A stretch of 63,384 nt of DNA from Archaeoglobales archaeon (GTDB taxonomy: Archaea; Halobacteriota; Archaeoglobi; Archaeoglobales; Archaeoglobaceae). Shown here one piece after another: positions 50,745-59,487 of this stretch. The translations under genes and the position numbers were made by a program. The stretch is taken from NCBI GenBank assembly GCA_030055595.1, contig JASFYH010000008.1, forward strand, positions 1 through 63,384, read 5' to 3'. The notes below the pieces were generated by a model that made no database searches, was not told the origin of the DNA, and saw only the letters and a list, made by a program, of their open reading frames with translations. Each line of letters starts with the position of its first letter. Position 1 is the first letter of the stretch.

Positions 50745-52106
50745 TCACACCTCCGCAGTGATCCATTTTCCTGCGTCAGCAACGCCACCTTTCACTTTAC
50801 CGCCGAGAGTGTTGAAGATCTCCTTAAGCACCGCCACTGCCAATGGATGCATCATCATGAATACATCTACGCCAGCCAAGGACAGCGTTAAGCCTGTTAT
50901 GATCTCCCAGATTGGTCCGCGAAGCTCTCTTGGACCCCATGGTGTGTCGCCCTCAAGCGGTGAGTCGGTCATCCATGACTCTCTCGCTCCCCAAGCGTTT
51001 GTAGTTCCGCTTGAGATCGGGAAGTTCAGATCTGTGTCGCCCTTAAGACCGCTGATCCTTATTCTTTCCATGTTCGTGAACGCATAGTCCAAGCCGTAAC
51101 CAAGGGCTGCGGTTGTTGGATCCATTACAATGCTGTTTCTCGGCATTCCCGCACGCTTCAACAAATACCTATTCAGTGTCTTCTGGTTGTTTATGTCCAT
51201 CTGCGTCCAGCTCAGCACGACATGCCCATACTTCTTCGCCGCCTCGCAGATCCTTGCCCAGTCCATGTCGAGCGTGGCACTTGCAAGCATTACCCTTTCA
51301 CCTTCGCAAACCTCTGCAGCCTTTTCAAGCACTTCTGGATCCTTGTCCTTGTTACCGCAACCACCTATGATGATCGGGCACTTTACCGCTTGCAGAACAT
51401 CTTCGATTACCTTCACAGCCTCGCTTGCTGGTGTGTTCTCAAGCAAGGGATCCGTGCTTACGAGATGGATCGTAACCATGTCCGCTCCAAACTTCTTTAC
51501 GCACTTCTTTGCCCACTCTGCTGGGCTTCCGACCACATCTTCGTAGTGAACCTTAACCGCCTTCGCAAGTGATGGTGGTCGATCGAAAACATCTATTGCT
51601 ATTGCGGGCAAATTCGGCTGTGGTTTGTCGAAAATGTAGAAAGCCAAACTCTTCTCGCCACCAAGCTTTACAACATAGTCTCTTGTTCCTCCATCCGCCT
51701 TGGTTGCGCCCAGAACAACTTCTTCAATGACTCCCGGGTATTCAATCTTTGGTGACTCAAATTTTGCTTCAATTAACTTCTCAGGAAGCTTTATTTCTGG
51801 AACTACTGCAACGGGAGCTGGAGCTACTGCGGGAGCAACTGCTTGCACCTGTGGAGCTTGGAGTGGTGCGGGAACACCAAACATTGTTGAAATTCTCTGC
51901 AGATAGTTTAGAGCCATGCTTGTGTGATAGAAGAAGTTTCTAAATTCGCTCAGTAGAGAGTATAGAGCGGTGATCGAGGAAAGATCAACTGCAGAACCTT
52001 CGAGTTCTATCTCTAAGTCCCCCTCTATCTTCACGTCTTCAAGTCTCTCTACATTGTATTCTTTCAACAACTTTAGAAAATCCTCAAGAGTATATTTGTT
52101 TGCCAA
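50745..52106 (-). CDS. cdhD: acetyl-CoA decarbonylase/synthase delta subunit (CFeSP small)
   Basis: 453-residue partner of CdhE in the corrinoid iron-sulfur protein. A helical N-terminal part (1-90) is followed by an Ala/Pro-rich linker (about 95-125) and a TIM barrel with VTIHLVSTDPLLENT, PIIIGGCGNKDKD, and WMTDSPLEGDTPWGPRELRGPIWE toward the end. The linker resembles the one in CdhC. Starts four bases after cooC. Confidence 0.96.
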   Translation of the reverse strand: MANKYTLEDFLKLLKEYNVERLEDVKIEGDLEIELEGSAVDLSSITALYSLLSEFRNFFYHTSMALNYLQRISTMFGVPAPLQAPQVQAVAPAVAPAPVAVVPEIKLPEKLIEAKFESPKIEYPGVIEEVVLGATKADGGTRDYVVKLGGEKSLAFYIFDKPQPNLPAIAIDVFDRPPSLAKAVKVHYEDVVGSPAEWAKKCVKKFGADMVTIHLVSTDPLLENTPASEAVKVIEDVLQAVKCPIIIGGCGNKDKDPEVLEKAAEVCEGERVMLASATLDMDWARICEAAKKYGHVVLSWTQMDINNQKTLNRYLLKRAGMPRNSIVMDPTTAALGYGLDYAFTNMERIRISGLKGDTDLNFPISSGTTNAWGARESWMTDSPLEGDTPWGPRELRGPIWEIITGLTLSLAGVDVFMMMHPLAVAVLKEIFNTLGGKVKGGVADAGKWITAEV

Positions 52107-52110
52107 TCTC

Positions 52111-52863
52111 TCACCCCTTCAAAAACAATTCCGCAACTTTATTCATCTTCTTATAAACTTCAGATTCTTCTCCCAGTTCAACGATTGGAGCACCCTTTAA
52201 GTCCAATTCAACGACTTTTTCGTCATAAGGGAGGATTTCGAGTAGCTTAATCCCCTCCTCATCAGCAAATTCTCTTATTCTTTTCTCCGCATCTTCGTTG
52301 GCAATGCGATTTGCTAAAAGCAATATATCCTTGAACTCCAGTTTCAGCTCCTTTGAAAGCTCTTTTATTCGCTTTGCAGTCGCAAGTCCTTTTTTGGACA
52401 TGTCAGTCACGATCAGAATGTAATCAGCACTGTCGATTGTTTTTCTGCTGAAATGCTCAAGTCCCGCTTCACTGTCAATGATCACGTAGTCGTAATGTTT
52501 TCTTAGCTTTCTGAGCACGCCCCTAAGCAACGAATTGGCGAAACAATAACAGCCTTCCCCTTCGGGGCGACCCATTACGAGCAAATCGTAGCCTTTGCAC
52601 TCACAAATAGCTTCGTAAATTTTACCTTCAAGCCATTGCTCCTTGTTCATCGTCCCCATTTCATCTCTGCTTACTTGGAATACTTCTCTGATTTCACCAA
52701 GTGTCTTTTCTACTTCAACGCCCAAGGCATCCGCAAGATTGCTGTCTGGATCCGCGTCCACAGCAAGCACTTTACTACTCTTCTTTGAAATAAAATGGAT
52801 GAGGAGGGCGGAGACAAGGGTTTTTCCCGTTCCCCCCTTTCCCGTCACTGCTACAGTAGTCAT
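52111..52863 (-). CDS. cooC: CooC-type nickel-insertion ATPase
   Basis: 250-residue P-loop ATPase of the MinD/CooC family, used to mature Ni-containing CODH or ACS. It has the deviant Walker A GKGGTGKTLVS (about 8-18), DADPDSNLA (about 37), and the CxC metal site GEGCYCFAN (about 113), which marks the CooC/AcsF branch. It lies between cdhC and cdhD, supporting a role in nickel insertion into the A-cluster of CdhC. Its ATG overlaps the stop of the micro-ORF as ATGA, and its SD is the GAGGAGGAGG that codes for the micro-ORF's acidic tail. Confidence 0.93.
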   Translation of the reverse strand: MTTVAVTGKGGTGKTLVSALLIHFISKKSSKVLAVDADPDSNLADALGVEVEKTLGEIREVFQVSRDEMGTMNKEQWLEGKIYEAICECKGYDLLVMGRPEGEGCYCFANSLLRGVLRKLRKHYDYVIIDSEAGLEHFSRKTIDSADYILIVTDMSKKGLATAKRIKELSKELKLEFKDILLLANRIANEDAEKRIREFADEEGIKLLEILPYDEKVVELDLKGAPIVELGEESEVYKKMNKVAELFLKG

Positions 52864-52946
52864 TCCTCCTCCTCAATTATGATCTCTGGGATCTTAATCT
52901 CCGCTCCTACGAGGATAAGCTTAATTTTCTTAGCTTCTTTTTCCAT
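52860..52946 (-). CDS. 28-codon micro-ORF between cdhC and cooC
   Basis: An ATG overlapping the cdhC stop (TGATG) opens a 28-codon frame ending at a TGA that overlaps the cooC ATG. The peptide's IKLILVGAEIKIPEIII then EEEE parallels the last residues of CdhC, IKLVIKDAKITIGKIVV then KK: about 7 of 20 positions are identical and most others are hydrophobic in both, while the tail charge is opposite. It may be a real small subunit, or only a coupling leader, since its Glu codons form the SD of cooC. It is too short for routine gene calling. Confidence 0.5.
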   Translation of the reverse strand: MEKEAKKIKLILVGAEIKIPEIIIEEEE

Positions 52947-54493
52947 CAGCTTTCCCCCTTTCCTTTCTTCACCACAATTTTGCCAATTGTGATCTTTGCG
53001 TCCTTTATTACAAGCTTAATCCCCGCTGGTGCTGCCTGTGGAGCGGGCATCGGCATTGCGGGTAGCTGGAATGCTGGCATTTGCATCGGCATCATTGCGG
53101 GCTGTGCAACCGCTGGAGTTGGTGCGGGAGCGGGTGCTTTTACTTCTTCCTTCACTTCCTCTTTCTTCTCTTCCTTAGCCTCAGCCCATCCTTCTGTGAT
53201 CTTCTTCCCGTCAACCTTTCTAACGACTCCCTTTACCACGGGATGATCAACCTTCTTCAGGAACTCCTTGAGCTCATCGAGGTTCTTTGCATTCTCTTCT
53301 GTGGCGATCTTGTCCCTGATATCGTCTGGGATATACTTTGAAAGTCTCTCCTTCAAGTCCTTTGGCATCCAAACAACTCTATACCAGCCACCATCAGCCT
53401 GAATGAACTTCTTGCTCCTGAAGTAAGCCATTCCAACGCCAAGGAATCCCGCAACTTGCTTTCCACCGCCAGTTTGTCCCGCCATTGTCGAGAACGTTAA
53501 GCCGTTTGGTGCTGGAGTTGCATATCCTCTGTGAACCCAGCCAATGCCATCGACTTCTGGCATGTAGAAGCCGATAACCTCAAAGCATCCACAGCTTGTG
53601 TGCGGGAACTCGAAGAAGCTGTGCAATTTAATTCTCTCGTATTCTCCACCGCTTTCTTGCTTTGCAAACTCGTTAACACCGCTGTATTCACCGCCAATTG
53701 GATCAACGACGTCTCCCTTTGGAATTGCCCTGTTCGGTCCTTCAGGATCAACCTTCGCCGCAGCTCTACCATCGAACCAGCTAATGGCTCCACAAAGCGA
53801 AGGACGATCAGGTGAGACCACGCAGACATTCGTTGGAGCGAAGCTCTGACAGAGTGTGCATGAGTAGAACTCTTGGACGTCTTCATCATGAAGCATCTCA
53901 ACTCTCTTGTCTCTCTCCTCGTAGATCGGCATCGCAATTTCCTTCAGTATTTTGTCGACCATTGCCTTGTCCGTGATATAAACCGCCTCAATCTTCTCGA
54001 TGAATGGCAATTCATTCTTGTATAGCATCATCGTAGCCTTTGCGATCTGTATTAGGCTCTTCAAACCCTTCTTAATTGGTGCTTTACCAATTCTAACCCA
54101 GACATCGTATCTCTGGTTTAGATGCATGTAGCCCTCGATGTAATTCTGGAAGTCGTGGTTTCTGCGCTCAATAACTGGCTCCAGATCGGTTTCTACCTTG
54201 CTTCCAGCGATGTAGTAGATCATGCCATAAGGATAATTTCCCCCCTCTTGCATCTCGTCAAGATCTGGGCCTACAAGGGTTACTTTCATGTCCTCTACTT
54301 GATCCGCTGGCAGTGCCATGACGAGCTCAAACTTCACTTCCTTTGGTCCACCGAGTTCGACGAACATGTCTTCTTTGCGTATTCTTTCGCCCTCATACAT
54401 CGGAGATATGTCAAACGGGAATTTCTCCTCAGCTCCTACGCTGACTTTCACTTTAGCCCCTGCAGGGATCTCAATTTTCTTTCTTTCGACCAT
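52946..54493 (-). CDS. cdhC: acetyl-CoA decarbonylase/synthase beta subunit (ACS)
   Basis: 515-residue acetyl-CoA synthase subunit, joining CO, the methyl group and CoA at the Ni-Ni-[4Fe-4S] A-cluster. A-cluster Cys are in YSCTLCQSFAPTNVCVVS and SLCGA (about 215-240) and in TSCGCFEV (about 308). The C-terminal 40 residues before the end form a Pro/Met/Ala-rich flexible linker, then a short Lys-rich amphipathic tail. It lacks the large N-terminal domain of bacterial ACS, as usual in archaea. I chose ATG 54493 because GGTGG precedes it. CdhA and CdhB are not in the window. Confidence 0.96.
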   Translation of the reverse strand: MVERKKIEIPAGAKVKVSVGAEEKFPFDISPMYEGERIRKEDMFVELGGPKEVKFELVMALPADQVEDMKVTLVGPDLDEMQEGGNYPYGMIYYIAGSKVETDLEPVIERRNHDFQNYIEGYMHLNQRYDVWVRIGKAPIKKGLKSLIQIAKATMMLYKNELPFIEKIEAVYITDKAMVDKILKEIAMPIYEERDKRVEMLHDEDVQEFYSCTLCQSFAPTNVCVVSPDRPSLCGAISWFDGRAAAKVDPEGPNRAIPKGDVVDPIGGEYSGVNEFAKQESGGEYERIKLHSFFEFPHTSCGCFEVIGFYMPEVDGIGWVHRGYATPAPNGLTFSTMAGQTGGGKQVAGFLGVGMAYFRSKKFIQADGGWYRVVWMPKDLKERLSKYIPDDIRDKIATEENAKNLDELKEFLKKVDHPVVKGVVRKVDGKKITEGWAEAKEEKKEEVKEEVKAPAPAPTPAVAQPAMMPMQMPAFQLPAMPMPAPQAAPAGIKLVIKDAKITIGKIVVKKGKGES

Positions 54494-54673
54494 CAACCAC
54501 CACCTCAAGTGACTGCTTCTTGCACAACTCTTTGCGAACCTTTATTTGTATTTATCGGTTTTTATCGGAGACGAATCTAACATAATTTCTCATTTAGAGA
54601 GGTCAGAAAAATTGCCTGAAGCGATCTCAAAGACGCCTGAATTTAAATTTTTACCAAATATTATTTTGAATAA

Positions 54674-54681
54674 TTTTATAT
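54674..54681 (+). promoter_or_regulatory. TATA box of the nitroreductase gene
   Basis: TTTTATAT lies 31-38 bases before the ATG at 54712 in an otherwise gene-free gap of about 220 bases to cdhC. It supports the upstream ATG over the Met at 54763. In the same gap, TAAATACAAA on the minus strand (about 54545-54555) is a possible TATA box for cdhC. Confidence 0.4.
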
Positions 54682-54711
54682 CTTTTCTTATCAGTTCATA
54701 ATACAATACCC

Positions 54712-55287
54712 ATGTTGGATAATAACAAAACTCTTAATAATGAAAGGATATTAAAAATAGCCATGGAAAGATGCTTGGAGATTATATACACGAGAAGAAG
54801 CATAAGAAGTTTCACAGGAAAGAAAATATCTGACGAGGATCTGAACAAAATTCTGAAAGCGGGTTTTCAGTCACCTTCTGCGGGAAACGAACAGCCTTGG
54901 CATTTTATTGTTGTTAAAAGCAAGGAGAAGCTTGAAGAATTGAGCAATGCTCACCCTTATGGAAAGATGCTTGTGAATGCGGGAGCGGCGATTGCGGTTT
55001 GTTGTGATCCGAAGCTTTCAAAGTATCCAAATCCGATGTGGATTCAGGACTGCAGTGCAGCAACGCAGAACATTCTAATAGCTGCGAGGGCTTTGGGCAT
55101 CGGCTCATGCTGGCTTGGGGTTTATCCAGTCCAGAGCAGAATGAAATCTCTTGCGGGAGTTCTTAAAGTTCCCGAAGACATAATAGTTTTCAGCCTCATC
55201 GCTCTTGGATATCCGCATAGCGATGAAGAGTTTTTCGAGGCTTCTGACAGATTTAAACAGGAAAGAATTCACTACGAGAAATGGTAA
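54712..55287 (+). CDS. nitroreductase family flavoprotein
   Basis: 191-residue FMN-binding nitroreductase-fold protein. Signature segments are IYTRRSIRSFTGKKI (about 24-38), FQSPSAGNEQPWHFIVV (about 52-68), and the later GIGSCWLGVYP and FSLIALGYPH. The natural substrate is unknown; members reduce quinones, nitro compounds or act in cofactor metabolism. The extra 17 residues before MERCLE are unusual but agree with the TATA position. The receiver gene follows after 30 bases. Confidence 0.87.
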   Translation: MLDNNKTLNNERILKIAMERCLEIIYTRRSIRSFTGKKISDEDLNKILKAGFQSPSAGNEQPWHFIVVKSKEKLEELSNAHPYGKMLVNAGAAIAVCCDPKLSKYPNPMWIQDCSAATQNILIAARALGIGSCWLGVYPVQSRMKSLAGVLKVPEDIIVFSLIALGYPHSDEEFFEASDRFKQERIHYEKW

Positions 55288-55317
55288 GTCTTAAAAAACC
55301 AATAACCAAGAAGAATT

Positions 55318-55677
55318 ATGCCTAAGTGGATTTTAGTAGTGGAAGATGACTCAGCGGTTCTTGAAGTATTGCAAACTATGCTCTCAGAAAAATACAAGGT
55401 ATTAACTGCTACCAATGGTAAAGAGGCGGTTAATAGCTACCGAATGTTTAAGCCAGACTTAGTTCTAATGGACATAATGATGCCAGTAATGGATGGAATA
55501 GAGGCGACGAAAGAGATCAAGAGCAAGTATCCAAATGCCAAGATCATCGGAGTAACCGCGTTTGCTTCGCAAAAGGGAAAAGAGATTCTTGAGGCAGGGG
55601 CTTTGGAGATCATAGAGAAGCCTTTTACTAAGAAGAAGCTTATAGAGACTATTGAGAAATATTTGCAGAGCGAATAA
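55318..55677 (+). CDS. stand-alone response regulator receiver domain
   Basis: 119-residue CheY-like receiver. Acidic residues EDD at 9-11, phospho-acceptor Asp52 (LVLMDIMMP), Thr in GVTAFA and the switch Lys in EKPFTKK are intact. No output domain. Very like the receiver at 39 kb, so paralogous; both could be phosphorylated by the PAS kinases at the window edges. Alternatively one may work in a larger relay elsewhere. Confidence 0.93.
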   Translation: MPKWILVVEDDSAVLEVLQTMLSEKYKVLTATNGKEAVNSYRMFKPDLVLMDIMMPVMDGIEATKEIKSKYPNAKIIGVTAFASQKGKEILEAGALEIIEKPFTKKKLIETIEKYLQSE

Positions 55678-55725
55678 ACTTTTTAGCAGATCTAAGTTTC
55701 GAGAGTGGAAGAAAAATTATTAAAG

Positions 55726-56547
55726 TCACTTCATCTTGAATTCTGGTTTTCTTTTCTCAAAAAATGCCTGAACCGCCTCTTTAAGCTCTCCAGACGCTAT
55801 GGAGAGCATGATCGATAGAACCTCGTAGTAGAGTCCAGACTGAAGTGAACACTCCTTGCCTTTTTCGATTTCATATTTAGCAATTTGGATCAGCAGGGGA
55901 TTTTTCTCAGCGATCTTCTTGGCGAAATTGATCGTATATTCTTCCAATTTCTCCGCCGGAAGAACTTCATCAACTATACCAAGGCTTTTAGCGGTTTCAG
56001 CATCAATTGTTTCGCAGGTAAAGATCAACTTTTTTGCCTTCGATTCTCCGATCTTCCTTGTAAGTCTTTGAGTAGCCCCCCATGCGGGAGTCATTCCGAG
56101 ATTGATCTGTGGGAAGCTAAAAGTTGCTTCTTTTGAGGCAAAGATAAAGTCACAGCAAAGAGCCATCTCAACGCCTCCACCAATAGCGAGTCCATTAACC
56201 ATCGCAATTACTGGCTTAGGAAAGTCATCGATCATATTAAAGAGCCTGAAGATCTGTGCAACGGTCTTTGAGTAGTCTGAAAGCACTGTCGGGCTACTTC
56301 CCGAGAAACCGGGATCCACGAGATCATCACCGGAACAGAATGCTTTTCTTTTCCCCTCGATCTCAGCACCAGTTAAAATTACCACCCTTATCGCAAGATC
56401 TTCAGCAAGTTTCTTCATAGCATCTTCCAGTTCCAACCTGAGAGTGGAATTTATTGCATTCATTTTTTCTGGTCGGTTGAGGTAAACTTTGGCTATGTTT
56501 CCATTCAGAATCTCAACTTTAACGTCTTTATAGCCTGAGTAGTTCAT
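55726..56547 (-). CDS. enoyl-CoA hydratase/isomerase family protein
   Basis: 273-residue crotonase-fold enzyme. CoA-oxyanion segments are visible: AFCSGDDLVDPG (about 68) and AMVNGLAIGGGVEMALCCDF (about 111-130), then FSFPQINLGMTPAWGATQRL (about 142). The catalytic Glu positions of hydratases (MALxxDF with Glu, and G/E near 140) are partly replaced, so hydratase, isomerase or dehydratase activity is open. I chose ATG 56547; the upstream ATG lies within its SD (GGAGGTGG). Suggests acyl-CoA or aromatic acid metabolism. Confidence 0.87.
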   Translation of the reverse strand: MNYSGYKDVKVEILNGNIAKVYLNRPEKMNAINSTLRLELEDAMKKLAEDLAIRVVILTGAEIEGKRKAFCSGDDLVDPGFSGSSPTVLSDYSKTVAQIFRLFNMIDDFPKPVIAMVNGLAIGGGVEMALCCDFIFASKEATFSFPQINLGMTPAWGATQRLTRKIGESKAKKLIFTCETIDAETAKSLGIVDEVLPAEKLEEYTINFAKKIAEKNPLLIQIAKYEIEKGKECSLQSGLYYEVLSIMLSIASGELKEAVQAFFEKRKPEFKMK

Positions 56548-56649
56548 ATAAACCACCTCCATTTCCAGTTGGAAAAACCTTTGCGAGTAGTATATATTCT
56601 TTTTTGAAACCGATTTGAAAGCTTTTTAAGTTTGTGTCAGAGCAATTTC

Positions 56650-57057
56650 ATGGATCTTCTGGATCAATTCGTAAAGCGCGTTGGAAGCGCTCCATGGTAT
56701 AGGCTTGTGGGGATGGAGATAAAGAGAGGCGAGGAGATCACGGTAGAGATCAATGTAGAGGAAAAACATTTACAGGCTCTTGGAATGGTCCACGGAGGTG
56801 CGATTGCAAGTCTACTCGACTCAGCAATTGGTTTGAACATAAATAAAGAGCTTGTTGGAAAAGGAAAATTGGCTATAACTTCTCAACTGAATGTCCATTA
56901 TCTAAAGCCAGTGTCCAAAGGAAAAATTACAGCGAGAGCTAAACCGTTGTTCATAGGTTCCAAGGTTGCTGTGGGCTACGGGGAGCTGAAAGATGAGAAT
57001 GGAGACACGATAGCGATTGCAACTTCCACCTTCTACATAACCTTGAGAAAGGATTGA
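56650..57057 (+). CDS. PaaI-type hotdog thioesterase
   Basis: 135-residue single-hotdog thioesterase, hydrolysing acyl- or aryl-CoA esters. The PaaI/4HBT signature is VHGGAIASLLDSAIG (about 48-62), then AITSQLNVHYLKPVSKG and ATSTFYIT. ATG 56650 is favoured by a TATA-like CTTTTTAAG (56619-56627) about 27 bases upstream and by family length; the start at 56632 would add six residues. Divergent from the enoyl-CoA hydratase gene, so both may serve acyl-CoA turnover. Confidence 0.9.
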   Translation: MDLLDQFVKRVGSAPWYRLVGMEIKRGEEITVEINVEEKHLQALGMVHGGAIASLLDSAIGLNINKELVGKGKLAITSQLNVHYLKPVSKGKITARAKPLFIGSKVAVGYGELKDENGDTIAIATSTFYITLRKD

Positions 57058-57100
57058 GGAGTATGCGAAGGATTAAAAAAGTCGAAAATGAGTTATGTTG

Positions 57101-58192
57101 ATGAACACCTTCGGCCACTTCTTTAGGGTCACAACTTGGGGGGAAAGCCATGGGAAGGCTGTTGGCTGTATAATCGACGGTTGTCCCGCTGGATTGGAAA
57201 TAGACGAGGATTTCGTTCAGAAAGAAATGGATAGAAGACGACCGGGAGGGGAGTTTAGCTCAAAAAGGAAGGAAATTGATAAAGTTGAGATTCTATCTGG
57301 AGTCTTGAATGGAATTACGCTTGGAACTCCGATTTCGATGATCATATGGAATGTTGACGTCGATCCAAGACCATACGAGGAATTAAAAACGATCCCACGT
57401 CCAGGACATGCTGATTGGACTTACTATGCGAAATTTGGGATTCGAGACTGGCGTGGTGGCGGAAGAGCTTCTGCGAGAGAAACAGTTGCAAGAGTTTCTG
57501 CCGGAGCTATAGCAAAGTTAATTCTTAGAAAGTATGGTATAAAGGTTTTTGGATATGCAAAGGAAATTGGAGGGGTAGAATTTCATGTTGAAAATGCTGA
57601 GAAAGCCTTTGAAATCGCAGAAAAGAGCCCAATAAGGTGTCCAGATCCAAAAAAGGAAAAAGAAGCTGAGGATTTGATAAAAAAGGTGATGGTTGAGGGC
57701 GATAGTGTTGGCGGAATAGTAGAAATCGTTGCACAGAACGTGCCAGCAGGTTTAGGAGAGCCTGTATTTGGCAAAATCAGTGCCTATCTTGCCTACGCCT
57801 TAATGAGCATACCTTCAGTGAAGGGTTTTGAGATCGGAAAAGGATTTGAAGTATCGAAGCTGAAGGGAAGTGAGAACAACGATCAGATCATTTTGAAGAA
57901 TGGAAAAATTCGTTTTGCGACAAACAACGCGGGTGGAATTCTTGGAGGGATTACGAATGGAGAAGACATCGTTATGAGAATCGCTGTGAAGCCAACTCCT
58001 TCCATAGCGAAAAAGCAAAAAAGTGTTGACTACGAGAAAATGGGAGAAGTGGAGATCAGCGTGAAGGGGCGACACGATCCTTGTATAGTTCCAAGAATAG
58101 TTCCTGTGGCAGAAGCGATGGTTTCGCTTGTGCTTGTGGATTGCATGCTCCTTCAGGGTTTGATTCCAAGAAGTTTTACGGGGAGAACATGA
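57101..58192 (+). CDS. aroC: chorismate synthase
   Basis: 363-residue FMN-dependent enzyme converting EPSP to chorismate. All three PROSITE-type stretches are present: GESHGKAVGCIIDGCPAG near the start, ARETVARVSAGAIAK (about 127) and GRHDPCIVPRIVPVAEAM (about 325). Normal length. Start ATG 57101 (second Met of the frame) begins the conserved NTFGHFFRVTTWG. It overlaps the next gene by four bases and leads an overlapping run of five genes. Confidence 0.96.
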   Translation: MNTFGHFFRVTTWGESHGKAVGCIIDGCPAGLEIDEDFVQKEMDRRRPGGEFSSKRKEIDKVEILSGVLNGITLGTPISMIIWNVDVDPRPYEELKTIPRPGHADWTYYAKFGIRDWRGGGRASARETVARVSAGAIAKLILRKYGIKVFGYAKEIGGVEFHVENAEKAFEIAEKSPIRCPDPKKEKEAEDLIKKVMVEGDSVGGIVEIVAQNVPAGLGEPVFGKISAYLAYALMSIPSVKGFEIGKGFEVSKLKGSENNDQIILKNGKIRFATNNAGGILGGITNGEDIVMRIAVKPTPSIAKKQKSVDYEKMGEVEISVKGRHDPCIVPRIVPVAEAMVSLVLVDCMLLQGLIPRSFTGRT

Positions 58193-59487
58193 TCGAGAGA
58201 GAGATAGAAGCAGAAGAAAAACTAAAACTTGTTCAGAAGGTAGAAGAAGAAATTAGAGAACTTATTTATGATTATCGTCGGTGCAATGGATGCGGGATCT
58301 GTGTTTTTGCCTGTCCCGTGAATGCGATTGAGCTCGGTCCAGTGCACGAGATCGCTAAGGGATTGGAAATGCCTCCCGTGATCATAGACCACCTTAAGTG
58401 TGCCTATTGCGGAATCTGCTACTCTTTTTGTCCATTCAACGCATTTGAGTTTTACATAAACAAAGAACCTGTTGAAAAAGCCTCTCTACCTCTTTCACCC
58501 GTCCGCTATACATACAAATACGAGAACTGCAAAGAATGCACACTTTGCTACAGGGTATGTCCAACTAAAGCGATAAGTAGGGAAAGAATAGTCACAAGAA
58601 GCCAGATCCCAGAGAAAAACGAGGGTTTGAAGGGATCTGTTAAGATCGACAGGCAAAAATGCAATCTATGCGGGATCTGTGCGGAATTTTGCGAAGTATT
58701 CAAAATGGTCGAAAAAGAGAGCTCTCCGACAGACATAATGCCTTACAGCGATATTTTGGTCGACGAAAGCAAATGTGATTTCTGCAAGATCTGTGAGGAG
58801 ATCTGCCCAGAAAAGGCGATTGTGGTGGAGGGGAAGAGGATCTCATACAAGCTCCCGCAGAAGATTGCAAAGATCACTATAGACCAGAATTTGTGCTCGA
58901 ACTGTGGTTACTGTGAGGAAATTTGTCCTTATAAAGCTGCGAAGACGATAAAACCGATTGAAGGAAGGCTAAGCCTATTTGAGGCGAGAATGTCGAGATG
59001 CGATCCGATTGGCTGTGGTGCATGCCTGAGGATCTGTAAGTTTAATAAGGTTTGGTTCGTCTCTGGGGACAGAAAAAGAGTTTACTTCAACGAGAAATTC
59101 TGCATATACTGTGGAGCATGCGAAAATGCATGTCCTTATGATCTGATCTTAGTGGAGAGAAAGAACTACTTCATCAAGGAGACGATCTTTGACGCTCCAT
59201 GGAGAAATGCTTGGGAGGATGCGATCGATCGGATCGTAAGAAAGGTAAGAATTAAAGAGCCTGAAAAGATCTCTATTCCGGAAGCGGAATCGATGTTAGT
59301 CGAGGAGATCGTAGAGATTGGAGAAAAAATTCCCCTTAGGGGGCTGGAAAAGATTAAAAATATCGAAGAACTCCTTAGAAAGGTTAGATATAGAAAGGCT
59401 CTCGAAACGGGGGAGCTTGAGGTATTCATGAGAGGTGTTGAACGTGCACTTGGAGAAGATAAGGGTAGCGGAGAGCAGAAGACTTGA
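58189..59487 (+). CDS. polyferredoxin with eight cluster motifs, FwdF-like
   Basis: 432-residue electron-transfer protein. Eight Cys motifs are seen in order: CNGCGICVFACP, CAYCGICYSFCP, CKECTLCYRVCP, CNLCGICAEFC, CDFCKICEEICP, CSNCGYCEEICP, CDPIGCGACLRIC (CX4CX2CX3C) and CIYCGACENACP. Eight [4Fe-4S] clusters and this spacing resemble FwdF of formylmethanofuran dehydrogenase. The last 60 residues have no Cys. Other fwd genes are absent, and it overlaps aroC and coaBC, an unusual position. It would be a cytoplasmic electron wire. Confidence 0.87.
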   Translation: MIEREIEAEEKLKLVQKVEEEIRELIYDYRRCNGCGICVFACPVNAIELGPVHEIAKGLEMPPVIIDHLKCAYCGICYSFCPFNAFEFYINKEPVEKASLPLSPVRYTYKYENCKECTLCYRVCPTKAISRERIVTRSQIPEKNEGLKGSVKIDRQKCNLCGICAEFCEVFKMVEKESSPTDIMPYSDILVDESKCDFCKICEEICPEKAIVVEGKRISYKLPQKIAKITIDQNLCSNCGYCEEICPYKAAKTIKPIEGRLSLFEARMSRCDPIGCGACLRICKFNKVWFVSGDRKRVYFNEKFCIYCGACENACPYDLILVERKNYFIKETIFDAPWRNAWEDAIDRIVRKVRIKEPEKISIPEAESMLVEEIVEIGEKIPLRGLEKIKNIEELLRKVRYRKALETGELEVFMRGVERALGEDKGSGEQKT

